Shown here: positions 1 through 8,606 of the stretch, one piece after another | How positions within the stretch are numbered: position 1 is the stretch's first letter | How the letters are laid out: each line of letters starts with the position of its first letter | Program-made: the position numbers and the translations under genes | NCBI RefSeq assembly: GCF_049800775.1 | Contig: NZ_JBNAFR010000001.1 | Coordinates: forward strand, 62,001 to 126,000 | From: Dinoroseobacter sp049800775 | GTDB taxonomy: Bacteria > Pseudomonadota > Alphaproteobacteria > Rhodobacterales > Rhodobacteraceae | Direction: 5' to 3' | DNA length: 64,000 bases | The notes under the pieces: generated by a model | Database searches by the model: none | The model's input: only the letters and a program-made list of their open reading frames with translations | What the model was told of the DNA's origin: nothing

Positions 1-252
1 GAGCATGTACCCGCCCGAGAGCAGGTTCTTCCCGACAAAGACCATATCCTCCAGCGTCTCCCAAGGGGTCGGCAGGATGATCGGCGAGACGAGCCCGAGG
101 CCCGTCACCAGTTGCCAGGTCCCGATAAAGACGAGGAACACGAAACTCATCGCGATCCAGCGCGGGACGGAATCGATGAAGGCCACTTCCTGGACCCAGA
201 CGGTATCCTCGTCATTGGCCTTGAAAGACAGGTTGCTTTGCACGTCGCTCAC
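1..252 (-). CDS. ABC transporter permease, SsuC/TauC type (partial)
   Basis: The N-terminal 84 residues of an inner-membrane permease; the rest lies beyond the window edge. The predicted chain has a short cytoplasmic leader, a first membrane segment at about residues 31-52 (RWIAMSFVFLVFIGTWQL) and the ILPTPWET motif typical of nitrate/sulfonate/taurine-type permeases just after it. The GTG start at 252 overlaps the TGA stop of the upstream ATPase gene, so the two are probably translationally coupled. It would form the channel for the ATPase and binding protein encoded just upstream. The substrate cannot be told from sequence. Confidence 0.8.
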   Translation of the reverse strand, partial: MSDVQSNLSFKANDEDTVWVQEVAFIDSVPRWIAMSFVFLVFIGTWQLVTGLGLVSPIILPTPWETLEDMVFVGKNLLSGGYML

Positions 253-1058
253 ATGTTCTCTCCCTTGTCCAGAAGGCCGCGAATATGATCGACGATCTCG
301 CCGAATTTGGGCGTCGTCATCATGTCCAGCGTGCGCGGACGCGGCAGGTCGACCTCGACGATTTCCGCGAGGCGTCCGGGGCGTGGTTTCATCACGACAA
401 TCTCGTCGGACAGGATCACCGCTTCCTGGATCGAGTGCGTCACGAGAAAAGCCGTGGCGTCCTGCTCGCGGCAGATCCGCTGCAGCTCCATGTTCATCAT
501 GTCGCGCGACAGCTCATCCAGCGCGCTAAACGGCTCGTCGAGCAACAGGACCGCAGGCTCGGTGATCAGCATCCGGCAGATCGAGGCCCGCTGGGCCATC
601 CCGCCCGACAGCTCGTTGGGATAGACATTCTCGAACCCCTTGAGACCGACGATCTCGAGCAGCTCATAGGCCTTGTCGAGCGCCTTCTTGGCGGCGGCCT
701 TGCCATCGCGGATCTCGATCGGCAGGACGATGTTCTCGACGGCGGTTTTCCAGGGAAAGAGCGTTGCCTGCTGGAACATCATGCCGATGTCGCGGCGCGG
801 CCCGATAACCGGTTTGTCCTGCAGGATCACCCGCCCCTTCGAGGGGGGAATGAGGCCCGCCATGATCTTCAGCAGGGTGGATTTCCCGCAGCCACTGGAT
901 CCGATCACGGAAGTAAAACTGCCCTTGCGCAGGGTCAGGCTGACATCCTCAAGCGCGACAACGCTGTTGCGCGCATAAGTCTTGCTGACATGGGTCAGCT
1001 GATAGACCGGCGCACCCAAGGGTGCGCCGGAATAGTCATGGGCCAAGACCGCGGTCAT
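249..1058 (-). CDS. ABC transporter ATP-binding protein, SsuB/TauB type
   Basis: A 269-residue cytoplasmic ATPase that would energise the importer. It shows a Walker A motif (GSSGCGKST), a Q-loop (MMFQQATLFPW), the signature LSGGMAQR, Walker B with LLLDEPFSALDE, and the switch histidine in LVTHS. Length and motif order fit the nitrate/sulfonate/taurine subfamily. The ATG start shares one base with the stop codon of the binding-protein gene, and the stop overlaps the permease start, so all three form one operon on the minus strand. Confidence 0.93.
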   Translation of the reverse strand: MTAVLAHDYSGAPLGAPVYQLTHVSKTYARNSVVALEDVSLTLRKGSFTSVIGSSGCGKSTLLKIMAGLIPPSKGRVILQDKPVIGPRRDIGMMFQQATLFPWKTAVENIVLPIEIRDGKAAAKKALDKAYELLEIVGLKGFENVYPNELSGGMAQRASICRMLITEPAVLLLDEPFSALDELSRDMMNMELQRICREQDATAFLVTHSIQEAVILSDEIVVMKPRPGRLAEIVEVDLPRPRTLDMMTTPKFGEIVDHIRGLLDKGENM

Positions 1059-2086
1059 CAGTTGACCGCCTCACGTCCGATCTTGGCGAACTCGTTGGTC
1101 CAGGCGGCGCTCAGATCTTCGAGCGGCCCGTCAACCTCGCCACCGGCCACGAGAGCGTCCTGCCATTCCTGCCAGACCTCTGCCGGGTACCAGCCGAGAC
1201 CTTCGCCGCCCTCAGCCGGGATCGTCTTGGAGCGCACGGCGTCAAACAGAGCAGCCTGGAACTCCTTGTCCTCGCCCTCTTGCGGGTTGCCCGCAGCGAG
1301 ATGGGCCAGCACCGCCTCGCGGTTCGCATCATCGAGCGCAAAGGCATGGCCCTTGGCGAAAGCCCGGCTCCAGGCTTCGACGAGCGCGCGGTCGTTGCGG
1401 ATGGTGTCGCCCAGCGTGGCGATCCCGTTGCCGAAGAAACGCCCGAACTCTGCCGGGGTGATGTCGCGCACGGCCATGCCGCGCTGGTTCAGGATGGCCG
1501 TATCGGCGGTGGAGGCGGAATAGGCCTCGATCTCGCCATTCAGGAAGGCCGCCGTTGCCGGGCCGCCATCCCCGACGGTGAGGAATTCGTAGTCCTCGCC
1601 ATCCTTCATGCCAGCGCCGGTCATCACGTTGCGGGCAAAGCCGACCTCGGCGCCATCCGCGGTGCCGGTGCCGATCACCTTGCCGCGCAGCTCCTCAACG
1701 CTCTGATAGTCCGAGCCTTCCTGCACCGCGATGCCGAAATTGGACCGTGCAGCCACGTTATAGATATGCACTGCGTCCACACCGCGGGTCCGCGCCGCGA
1801 TCAGCGGGCCCGGGCCCGGGCGTCCGAAATGGGCCTGCCCCGCCGAGAGCGCCTGCAGCACGGCACCGGAGCCGTTGATCGCCTCGACCGTGACCTCAAG
1901 GCCTTCTTCCTCGAAGAACCCTTCGCCAATCGCCACGAAAACCGGGAACGAGTTGATGGCCGAGGGGCTCGGTTGCACAAAGGTGATCTTGCGCAGGTCA
2001 TCCGATGCGAATGCCGGCGCGCCGAGGGTCGCCATAAGGGGCAAGCTCGCCACCAGTGCCGCCGAGAGTGCTCTTCTGTTGATCAT
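1058..2086 (-). CDS. ABC transporter substrate-binding protein, NMT1/THI5-like
   Basis: A periplasmic binding protein of about 342 residues. The ATG at 2086 is chosen because GGAGGA sits just upstream; an in-frame TTG five codons earlier lies inside that ribosome site. It starts MINRRALSAALVASL and has a signal peptide ending near the Ala-Phe-Ala-Ser stretch. The fold signature is NMT1/SsuA-like: FVAIGEGFFEEEGLEVTV near the start, followed by alternating lobes. It is followed directly by the ATPase and permease genes and lies 60 bases downstream of an FAH-family enzyme, which suggests uptake of a precursor or nutrient linked to that pathway. The ligand is unknown. Confidence 0.88.
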   Translation of the reverse strand: MINRRALSAALVASLPLMATLGAPAFASDDLRKITFVQPSPSAINSFPVFVAIGEGFFEEEGLEVTVEAINGSGAVLQALSAGQAHFGRPGPGPLIAARTRGVDAVHIYNVAARSNFGIAVQEGSDYQSVEELRGKVIGTGTADGAEVGFARNVMTGAGMKDGEDYEFLTVGDGGPATAAFLNGEIEAYSASTADTAILNQRGMAVRDITPAEFGRFFGNGIATLGDTIRNDRALVEAWSRAFAKGHAFALDDANREAVLAHLAAGNPQEGEDKEFQAALFDAVRSKTIPAEGGEGLGWYPAEVWQEWQDALVAGGEVDGPLEDLSAAWTNEFAKIGREAVN

Positions 2087-2146
2087 GTTCGTCTCCTCCA
2101 AGTTGGTCCAGATATGGCCGTCATGCCCAACGGCCGTGTCAGTGCG

Positions 2147-3073
2147 TCATGCAACGCGCACTGTGTTCTTCAATTGCCCGATATCGGTGATCTGACAGAC
2201 CACGGTGTCGCCTGGTTTGAGGTATTGCGGCGGGTCCATCGCGTAGCCCACGCCCGACGGGGTGCCCGTCGCGATGATGTCCCCCGGCTCCAGCGTCAGC
2301 CCCTCGGACAGAGAGGCGATCAGGGTCGGGATGTCGAAAATCATGTCATGGGTGCGCCCGTCCTGACGCACCTCGCCGTTGACCGACAGGCTGATCGAGA
2401 GGTTCTGCGGGTCGCTGATCTCGTCGGCGGTGACGATCCACGGCCCAATCGGGCAGGAGCCATCCAGGGATTTGCCCTTGAAATACTGCCCCCCATGGCG
2501 CCGCTGCACGTCGCGGGCCGTGATGTCATTCAGGATCGTGTAGCCGAAGACATGCTCAAAGGCGCGCTCCTTGGGGATGTCGCGCCCGGCCTTGCCGATC
2601 ACGACGGCCAGCTCGACCTCGTAATCGATCTTCTCCGAGACCGCCGGAAAGATCAGCACGTCCCCGCCATGGCCCACAACCGCCGTGGCAGGCTTGGTGA
2701 AATAGACCGGATGATCGGTGATCCCGATCTTGGCCTTCTGCGCCCGCTCGCCCTCGGCGATATGTTCGGCATAGTTCCGACCGACGCAGAAGATGTTCTT
2801 GCGCGGCGCATGGAGCGGCGCGAGGAACGGGTGATCCGCCGAGACGACCGCCTCTGCGTGCCCACCAGCCTCCGCCTCATCCACGATGCGCTTGAGTTCG
2901 GCCAGCGCCTCGGGTCCGGCATCGATCAGGGCCTGCAGGTTGCCACTGCGCAGAGCTGCGCCGGCGGCCCCCGGGATATCCCGGGTGGTGGCTGCAATCT
3001 GCAGGGCCGACCCATTGGACAACAAGACAACAGCCAAAGGGGTCTCGCCCATGGCGAGGGTCGCGAGTTTCAT
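2147..3073 (-). CDS. Fumarylacetoacetate hydrolase family protein
   Basis: A 308-residue enzyme of the FAH superfamily, which cleaves C-C bonds of, or decarboxylates, oxo-acids made in catabolism of aromatic and other compounds. The catalytic domain runs from about residue 70 to the end. It shows NYAEHIAEG, the metal-binding DYEVELAVVIG (two acidic ligands), GYTILNDITARD, KSLDGSCPIGPW and the terminal GDIIATGTPSGVG. The ATG at 3073 has a strong GGGAGGAGA site upstream; upstream in-frame codons are not family-like. It is the first gene of the minus-strand ABC operon and is divergent from a GntR regulator, its likely controller. A second, different FAH-fold gene lies at 4132. Confidence 0.9.
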   Translation of the reverse strand: MKLATLAMGETPLAVVLLSNGSALQIAATTRDIPGAAGAALRSGNLQALIDAGPEALAELKRIVDEAEAGGHAEAVVSADHPFLAPLHAPRKNIFCVGRNYAEHIAEGERAQKAKIGITDHPVYFTKPATAVVGHGGDVLIFPAVSEKIDYEVELAVVIGKAGRDIPKERAFEHVFGYTILNDITARDVQRRHGGQYFKGKSLDGSCPIGPWIVTADEISDPQNLSISLSVNGEVRQDGRTHDMIFDIPTLIASLSEGLTLEPGDIIATGTPSGVGYAMDPPQYLKPGDTVVCQITDIGQLKNTVRVA

Positions 3074-3257
3074 GCCATTCTCCTCCCAAAGAACGGGTCT
3101 GCGGTGTTTCCTGCGCGTTTCCCCTGCCCCATCCATGGTCGGATCGGGCCCCCAAAACGCGGTTTTCCTCTGGGCCGCAGAACAACTTCTGTGCATTGAT
3201 AAGGAGCGCAGATATGCTCTCGCGCAACCAACCAATATGGCAATTGGGTGAAATTGA

Positions 3258-3920
3258 GTGACGCAATCCAAGGAACTCGTCGGCCGGATACGAGACCTGA
3301 TCACGGACAAGGGCTACACGCTGAGCGACCGTCTCCCGCCGGAACGGGATCTGTGCGAGACGCTGGACGTGTCGCGGCATTCTTTGCGTAACGCCCTGTC
3401 AGAGATGGAAAAAAGCGGGTTGATCTGGCGCCATGTGGGGCGCGGCACCTATGTCGGGCCCCGCCCGATCCTCAATCTCGACGATGTTCTCTTCCTGCGC
3501 GATCTGGTCACGCCGGAACAGGTGGTCGCGGTGCGCTTCACCATCGAGCCGGAGCTGAGCCGTCTGGCCGCGCGCCATGCGACAGCCGCCGATCAGGAGC
3601 GAATGGAGCTCTGCGCCGATCGCTGCCGCACATCCGAAGACTGGCGGACCTATGAGGCTTGGGACAACAACCTGCATCACGCGATTGCCCGCGCCGCGCG
3701 CAATCAGCTTTTTCTCTACTTCTTCGAAACTCTTAACTCCGTGCGACGCTCTATCGTCTGGGGCCAGAAACGGGATACGGACAAACCGCATCCGGGCTAT
3801 TCCAGCTTCCGCGAGCATGACGCCATTGTCTCGGCGATTGTCTCGGGCGACGGCGATTTCGCCGCGCGGGCCATGACCGTGCATCTCAAGTCGGTCTATT
3901 CGCGCTTTCCGCACGACTAG
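3258..3920 (+). CDS. GntR family (FadR-type) transcriptional regulator
   Basis: A 220-residue DNA-binding regulator. The N-terminal winged helix (about residues 5-70) has LPPERDLCETLDVSRHSLR and the wing GRGTYVG. The C-terminal all-helical FCD ligand domain carries the expected acidic and histidine metal residues (WDNNLHHAIARAARN, then FREHDAIVSAI...D with H later). It starts at GTG 3258. It sits between divergent catabolic and transport operons, so it probably controls both in response to a small acid intermediate. The 184-base gap to the FAH gene must hold both promoters; no clear palindrome was recognised there. Confidence 0.92.
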   Translation: MTQSKELVGRIRDLITDKGYTLSDRLPPERDLCETLDVSRHSLRNALSEMEKSGLIWRHVGRGTYVGPRPILNLDDVLFLRDLVTPEQVVAVRFTIEPELSRLAARHATAADQERMELCADRCRTSEDWRTYEAWDNNLHHAIARAARNQLFLYFFETLNSVRRSIVWGQKRDTDKPHPGYSSFREHDAIVSAIVSGDGDFAARAMTVHLKSVYSRFPHD

Positions 3921-4131
3921 GGCGATGGCGCGGATCCGGCCAGCGGTGACCGTCAACCAATTCAGGAAATGGTTGGGCTCGGAACACTTCTGTTCTTCTA
4001 CATATCAGGCTTAGACACCGGGGCGCGTCCCCGGGGTCCACGCGCCCCATCGCCCTGGCGGCGGTCGGGATCGTCCCGGACCGGCTCGAGCAGCCCGGGC
4101 GCGTTTCTTGTTCTTGCTCAGGAGGAAAGCA

Positions 4132-4815
4132 ATGTCCGATCATGTCATCCCTGCACCCCAGGTGCATACCATCCCGACCGGCGATGGTGGCCGTTTCCCG
4201 GTTCGGCGGGTCTATTGCATCGGCCGCAACTTCGCGGCCCATGCTGTCGAGATGGGGCATGATCCGGATCGCGAGCCGCCCTTCTTCTTTCAAAAGAACC
4301 CCAACAATCTCGACGCGTCCGGCGAGTTCCCCTATCCGCCCCATACCTCCGATGTGCATCACGAGGTCGAGCTTCTGGTCGGGCTGAAATCCGGCGGCAC
4401 GAATATCGCGCTGGAGGAAGCGCTGGATCATGTCTGGGGCTATGGGGTCTCGCTCGACATGACCCGTCGCGACCTGCAGGGCCAGATGAAGAAGATGGGT
4501 CGCCCCTGGGAAATCGGCAAAGCCTTCGAGCGGTCCGGGCCGGTCGGCCCGCTCCTGCCGGTCTCCGAGGTGGGGCACCCGGATCAGGGGCGCGTGGCGC
4601 TGGTCGTCAATGGAGAGATCCGTCAGGAGGGCGATCTGAACCAGATGATCTGGAAGGTGCCGGAAATGATCTCGTATCTCTCGGAGTATTTCGAGCTTCA
4701 GGCGGGCGATGTGATCATGGCCGGGACCCCTTCTGGCGTGAATGCTGTGGTCAAGGGCGACGTGATGGAAGCGACCATCGATGGGGTCGGATCGCTGACC
4801 GTCACCGTGGTATAA
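4132..4815 (+). CDS. Fumarylpyruvate hydrolase-like FAH family protein
   Basis: A 227-residue single-domain FAH-fold hydrolase. It contains RVYCIGRNFAAHAVEMG, FFFQKNPNNL, HHEVELLVGL (metal ligands), GYGVSLDMTRRDLQ, WEIGKAFERSGPVGP and GDVIMAGTPSGVNAV. This short form with the QKN and KAFE motifs is typical of fumarylpyruvate hydrolases of the gentisate route and of related acylpyruvases. The ATG at 4132 follows AGGAGGAAAGC. No gentisate dioxygenase or maleylpyruvate isomerase is encoded nearby, so the exact substrate is open. It lies downstream of the regulator and upstream of the TRAP genes, on the same strand. Confidence 0.88.
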   Translation: MSDHVIPAPQVHTIPTGDGGRFPVRRVYCIGRNFAAHAVEMGHDPDREPPFFFQKNPNNLDASGEFPYPPHTSDVHHEVELLVGLKSGGTNIALEEALDHVWGYGVSLDMTRRDLQGQMKKMGRPWEIGKAFERSGPVGPLLPVSEVGHPDQGRVALVVNGEIRQEGDLNQMIWKVPEMISYLSEYFELQAGDVIMAGTPSGVNAVVKGDVMEATIDGVGSLTVTVV

Positions 4816-4886
4816 GACGCCTGCGCGCCTCGGCGTCCGATCCCCTGTGATCGGGCGCGCGGGGGCATCCGCGCCCAACCACCGAA

Positions 4887-4910
4887 CCCCGTGCGGGGCG
4901 GCACCGCCCC
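4887..4910 (+). other. Two overlapping, mutually exclusive stem-loops
   Basis: CCCC-GTGC-GGGG at 4887-4898 and GGGGCGG-CA-CCGCCCC at 4895-4910 share the central GGGG, so only one can form at a time. There is no T-run, so this is not a classic intrinsic terminator. It lies between the fumarylpyruvate-hydrolase-like gene and the TAXI binding-protein gene and may be an intercistronic processing or weak termination element. Confidence 0.35.
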
Positions 4911-4934
4911 TGCGCCCTTGGCAGCGCACACATA

Positions 4935-4968
4935 ATCGATTTTGCAGTTTCAGCGATAAAAAATCGAT
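4935..4968. promoter_or_regulatory. AT-rich inverted repeat, candidate operator
   Basis: Perfect 9-base arms ATCGATTTT (4935-4943) and AAAATCGAT (4960-4968), separated by 16 bases, lie in an unusually AT-rich stretch about 65 bases upstream of the TAXI binding-protein start. The arms could bind a dimeric regulator. The GntR protein at 3258 is the nearest candidate. This is inference from symmetry and position only. Confidence 0.4.
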
Positions 4969-5030
4969 AAATGTAGACGTGGACTATTTTCACCGATACT
5001 TTTGATCATATCCATAGGGAGGAGGAGATC

Positions 5031-5948
5031 ATGCGAAAGCTTATTCTTGCAGCGGCGCTGTCGGCGGTGACAGCCCTGCCCGGCGCGGCAGAAGAGATGC
5101 GGATCGGGACGGCCAGCCTCGGCGGCGCGTTCTACCCGATGGGCCAATCCATCTCGAACCTCGTCAACAAATACGCCGGGGGTGACATCTCGATGGTGCC
5201 GGTCGTCACCGGCGGCTCGGTCCAGAACCCGCGGCTGATCGACAGCGGCGAGGTCGAAATCGCCATCACGAACAACAATCTGGCCAAGCTCGCCGTAGCG
5301 GGCAAAGGCCCCTACAGCTCGGGCGCGATCGACCTCAAGGCCGTGGCGGCCCTGCACCCGTCGATCCTGCACATGATCACGCTGGAGGGCTCGGACATCG
5401 AGACCTTCGAGGATCTCAAGGGCAAACGGGTCGCCGTAGGCCCAGCGGGCGGCGGGACGCTCGGCTTCCTGAACTTCCTCTTGCCGATGCATGGCATGAG
5501 CGTTGACGATTTCACGCCGAGCTTTCTGAGCTATTCCGATGGGTTCAGCCAGCTGACCGACGGCAATGTGGATGCAGCCCTAGCGCTGTCGGGCTATCCC
5601 GCGGGTGCGGTGATGCAGGCCACGGCCGGGGCGGACCTCAAGTTCATCCGCTTCTCGGAGGGCAAGCTGGACGAGGCGATCAGCAAGAACGCCGCCTATA
5701 GTGCCGTCACCGTTCCGGCAGATGTCTATGGCACCCCGTCCGATGGCGCGGTTCTGGGCGTGAACAACATGCTGGTCGTGCCCTCGGACACGGATGCGGA
5801 TGTGGTCGAGGCCATCGCCCGCGCGGTTTTCGAGCATCTCGACGAGTTCAAGGCCGAAAACGCCAATGCCCGGCAGATCGATCCGGCCATGTCCACATCG
5901 CTGGCCATCGATCTGCATGAAGGCGCGGCGCGCTACTTCGGACAGTAA
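5031..5948 (+). CDS. TAXI family TRAP transporter solute-binding protein
   Basis: A 305-residue periplasmic protein with a clear signal peptide (MRKLILAAALSAVTALPGAA). The mature start MRIGTASLGGAFYPMGQSISNLVN is the hallmark of the TAXI (TRAP-associated extracytoplasmic immunoglobulin-like) family, and GKRVAVGPAGGGTLG recurs in the middle. The ATG follows GGGAGGAGGAG. It is paired with the fused TRAP permease five bases downstream. TAXI systems usually import dicarboxylates or related organic acids using ion gradients. Given the neighbouring FAH enzymes, an organic or aromatic acid is a reasonable but unproven ligand. Confidence 0.92.
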   Translation: MRKLILAAALSAVTALPGAAEEMRIGTASLGGAFYPMGQSISNLVNKYAGGDISMVPVVTGGSVQNPRLIDSGEVEIAITNNNLAKLAVAGKGPYSSGAIDLKAVAALHPSILHMITLEGSDIETFEDLKGKRVAVGPAGGGTLGFLNFLLPMHGMSVDDFTPSFLSYSDGFSQLTDGNVDAALALSGYPAGAVMQATAGADLKFIRFSEGKLDEAISKNAAYSAVTVPADVYGTPSDGAVLGVNNMLVVPSDTDADVVEAIARAVFEHLDEFKAENANARQIDPAMSTSLAIDLHEGAARYFGQ

Positions 5949-5953
5949 ACGGC

Positions 5954-7852
5954 GTGACGCAGGCGCATGCACCGGGCTGGAAAGGCGCGCTGACCGGGAA
6001 CAGCGTGTTGCTGGTCGCGGCGTTCGGGCTCGGTGTCTTTCATCTGGCGGTGGTGTCGGGACTGATCTCCCTCTCGACACTGCCGATGCGCATCATTCAT
6101 GTGGCGCTCGCCTTCTCGCTGCTCTTTGCCACCAAACCTATGACCGCGCGTCTGGCAGGGACGCGCTGGAACATGGTGCTCTCGGGGGTGCTAATCGCTG
6201 CCACCCTCGCGGCCTCGTGGTGGATGCTGACCCGCTGGAAGGCAATTGCCTTCAGCGGCGGGCTGACCGAGCCGGGGGATTTCTGGGCCGGGCTCGTCCT
6301 GCTGATCGTGGTGTTCGAGGCCGCGCGGCGAGGGATCGGGTTGATCCTTGCGGGGATCGCCCTGGCCTTCTTCTCCTACGCCTTTCTCAGCCCCTATCTG
6401 CCCGGTGTGCTGAACGGGCGCGGCTATTCGCTCGAACGGATGGTGATCTTCCTGACCACGGATACGGCGGGGATCTACGGCATCCCGGTGGGGGTGGCAG
6501 CGACCTATATCATCGTGTTCACGATCTTCGGCGCGCTGCTCTCGCGGTTCGGGGCGGGTGATTTCTTCTTCGAGATCTCGATGCGACTGACCCGGGGGCT
6601 GCGTGCAGCCTCGGCGAAATCCGCGGTCCTCTTCTCGACACTGATCGGGATGGTCTCGGGCTCGGCGGCGGGCAATGTGGCGGTGACCGGGGTCGTCACG
6701 ATCCCCATCATGAAGCGCGAGGGCTACAAACCCCATCAGGCCGGGGCGGTCGAGGCGGTCGCCTCCACCGGCGGGCAGCTGATGCCCCCCGTGATGGGGG
6801 CCGCGGCCTTCATCATGGCCGAAATCGTGGGCGTGCCCTACACATCGATCATGGCGGTGGCGATCCTGCCCGCACTGCTGTTTTTCACCTCTGCCTTCTT
6901 CATCGTGCACCTGCAGGCCGTGAAGTCCGGGTTGGCCCCGTCGAGCGAGGGCACCGGCGACGGGCGCAGCCTTGGCCGCGTGCTCTGGGACGGGCTGCCC
7001 TTCATGGCGGCTTTCGGCACGCTGATCGCGCTGATGCTCTGGGGCTATACGCCCTTCAAGGCATCGCTTTGGGCCATGGGCGCATTGCTGATCGGGGACA
7101 TCCTTGTGCGGCGGCGGCTCGATGCGGATTTTGTCGCGCGCATTGCCGGAGGCATCTCGGAGGGCGCGAAAGGGGTGATCACGATCTCGGCGGCCTGCGC
7201 GGCCGCAGGGATCATCGCCGGGACCCTGGGGATCACCGGGCTGGGATCGAAAATCGCGCTGCTGATCGAGACCGGCTCGAACGGCTGGCTCTTTCTCGCC
7301 CTGGTGTTCACCATGATCACCTCGATCATCCTCGGCATGGGGCTGCCCACCACGGCGGCCTACCTGATCCTTGCGACGGTCGTGGCCCCGGCGCTGGTCA
7401 AGCTCGGCGTGCCCGTGCTGACGGCGCATTTCTTCGTCTTCTACTACGGCTGCATCTCGACGATCACACCGCCCGTGGCGCTGGCCGCCTATGTGGCGGG
7501 GGGGATTGCGGGTGCGGATATCAACAAGGTCGGCTGGACGGCGGCGGCCTATGCGATCACCAGCTTCGTGCTGCCCTTCGCTTTCGTCTTTGCCCCCGCG
7601 CTGACCCTGCAGGGCGGGCTGGTCGACAATCTCGCCGCGATCGTCACCGGATTTGCCGGGATCGGCGCGGTGGCAGTGGCCGTGATCGGCTGCTTGTCCC
7701 GGCCCCTCGGGCCGGTGCCGCGCCTTCTGGCCGGGCTCGCGGGCGGCTGCCTGCTGTTTCAGGGCTGGGCCACAGCCGCGCTCGGCCTGTGCCTGATTGC
7801 TGCGGTGATCGTTCTGGATCGCCGCGCCCCTTCACATGTTCAAAGGATCTAG
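5954..7852 (+). CDS. TRAP transporter fused permease subunit (DctQM type)
   Basis: A 632-residue polytopic inner-membrane protein combining small (DctQ-like) and large (DctM-like) subunits, as TAXI systems normally do. Many hydrophobic segments are visible throughout. Family motifs include GSAAGNVAVTG, ASTGGQLMPPVMGAAAFIMAE, GMGLPTTAAYLI and AHFFVFYYGCISTITPPVALAAY. The GTG start lies five bases after the binding-protein stop, so the genes are co-transcribed. It would work with the protein at 5031 as a secondary importer. Confidence 0.93.
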   Translation: MTQAHAPGWKGALTGNSVLLVAAFGLGVFHLAVVSGLISLSTLPMRIIHVALAFSLLFATKPMTARLAGTRWNMVLSGVLIAATLAASWWMLTRWKAIAFSGGLTEPGDFWAGLVLLIVVFEAARRGIGLILAGIALAFFSYAFLSPYLPGVLNGRGYSLERMVIFLTTDTAGIYGIPVGVAATYIIVFTIFGALLSRFGAGDFFFEISMRLTRGLRAASAKSAVLFSTLIGMVSGSAAGNVAVTGVVTIPIMKREGYKPHQAGAVEAVASTGGQLMPPVMGAAAFIMAEIVGVPYTSIMAVAILPALLFFTSAFFIVHLQAVKSGLAPSSEGTGDGRSLGRVLWDGLPFMAAFGTLIALMLWGYTPFKASLWAMGALLIGDILVRRRLDADFVARIAGGISEGAKGVITISAACAAAGIIAGTLGITGLGSKIALLIETGSNGWLFLALVFTMITSIILGMGLPTTAAYLILATVVAPALVKLGVPVLTAHFFVFYYGCISTITPPVALAAYVAGGIAGADINKVGWTAAAYAITSFVLPFAFVFAPALTLQGGLVDNLAAIVTGFAGIGAVAVAVIGCLSRPLGPVPRLLAGLAGGCLLFQGWATAALGLCLIAAVIVLDRRAPSHVQRI

Positions 7853-7856
7853 AACC

Positions 7857-8441
7857 ATGGCACGAGAGTTCCGCCGGGTGGTCACCGGCCATGATGCCAC
7901 CGGCAAGGCAGTGGTGGTCAGCGACGAGACCGCGACCCAGTACCTGGAGCGCCCGAACCGGCCCGGCGTGCGGTTGACGAATTTCTGGATCGAGCGCGGC
8001 AGCCCGGCAGAATATGACGGCCCGACCGAGACCTGCACTGGGGATTTCGTCCTGCACCCGCCCCCGATGGGATCCACCTTTCGCTGCGTGGAGTTCCTGC
8101 CCGAGGATCCCGAGGTGCTGGCCACGCTCGACGGCAAATCCGCCTTTGGCGAGATGGGGGCCAGCGCGAATATCGTAGAGGATTCACGGCATCCCTTCAT
8201 GCACCGCACCGACAGTCTCGACTACGCCATCGTTCTGTCCGGCGAGATCTGGATGATGATGGATGAGGAGGAGGACGACCTCCTGCTCAAGGCCGGGGAT
8301 GTCCTGATCCAGCGCGGCAACAACCACGCCTGGTCCAACCGCGGGACGGAGCCCTGTGTGATCGCCTTTGTCCTGATCGATGGGGTGACCCAGCGCGATG
8401 CGCCCGCCGCACAAGCCAAGGGCAAACCGGCGCGCGGCTAG
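7857..8441 (+). CDS. Cupin domain-containing protein
   Basis: A 194-residue cytoplasmic protein with a single C-terminal cupin barrel. The region around residues 115-170 holds HRTDSLDYAIVLSGEIWM and GDVLIQRGNNHAWSN, which supply the usual metal-binding His/Glu/His pattern. The ATG at 7857 lies four bases after the TRAP permease stop and follows AAAGGA. It is too short to be a gentisate 1,2-dioxygenase (about 340 residues, two cupins). A role in the same catabolic pathway is inferred from the operon only. Confidence 0.85.
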   Translation: MAREFRRVVTGHDATGKAVVVSDETATQYLERPNRPGVRLTNFWIERGSPAEYDGPTETCTGDFVLHPPPMGSTFRCVEFLPEDPEVLATLDGKSAFGEMGASANIVEDSRHPFMHRTDSLDYAIVLSGEIWMMMDEEEDDLLLKAGDVLIQRGNNHAWSNRGTEPCVIAFVLIDGVTQRDAPAAQAKGKPARG

Positions 8442-8534
8442 TAGAGCCCCTCCCCGCATGCGGAGAACTCAGAGGGCGAAACCGGACCCTTCCGAGGGGC
8501 TGGTCCGGCACCACGGCGCGGGTCGGAAGATGCG

Positions 8535-8554
8535 CCCGGGCCATGCGGCCCGGG
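8535..8554. terminator. GC-rich stem-loop between convergent genes
   Basis: A perfect 8-base stem CCCGGGCC-ATGC-GGCCCGGG lies between the cupin gene and the protease gene, which converge. It lacks a T-run on either side, so it may stop transcription with a factor or protect mRNA ends rather than act as a classic intrinsic terminator. Confidence 0.4.
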
Positions 8555-8606
8555 CCAAGCGACACAAAAGATCCCGAATGGTTTCGCCGCATCTGGCGCA
8601 GCCGCC

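Noticed and set aside
1022..3199. Long open frame on the plus strand opposite the binding-protein and FAH genes
   Set aside because: It is antisense to well-supported genes; its protein has no motif and its composition is typical of a GC-rich shadow frame.
7857..8441. Gentisate 1,2-dioxygenase for the cupin gene
   Set aside because: The protein has one short cupin and 194 residues, against about 340 and two cupins for the dioxygenase.
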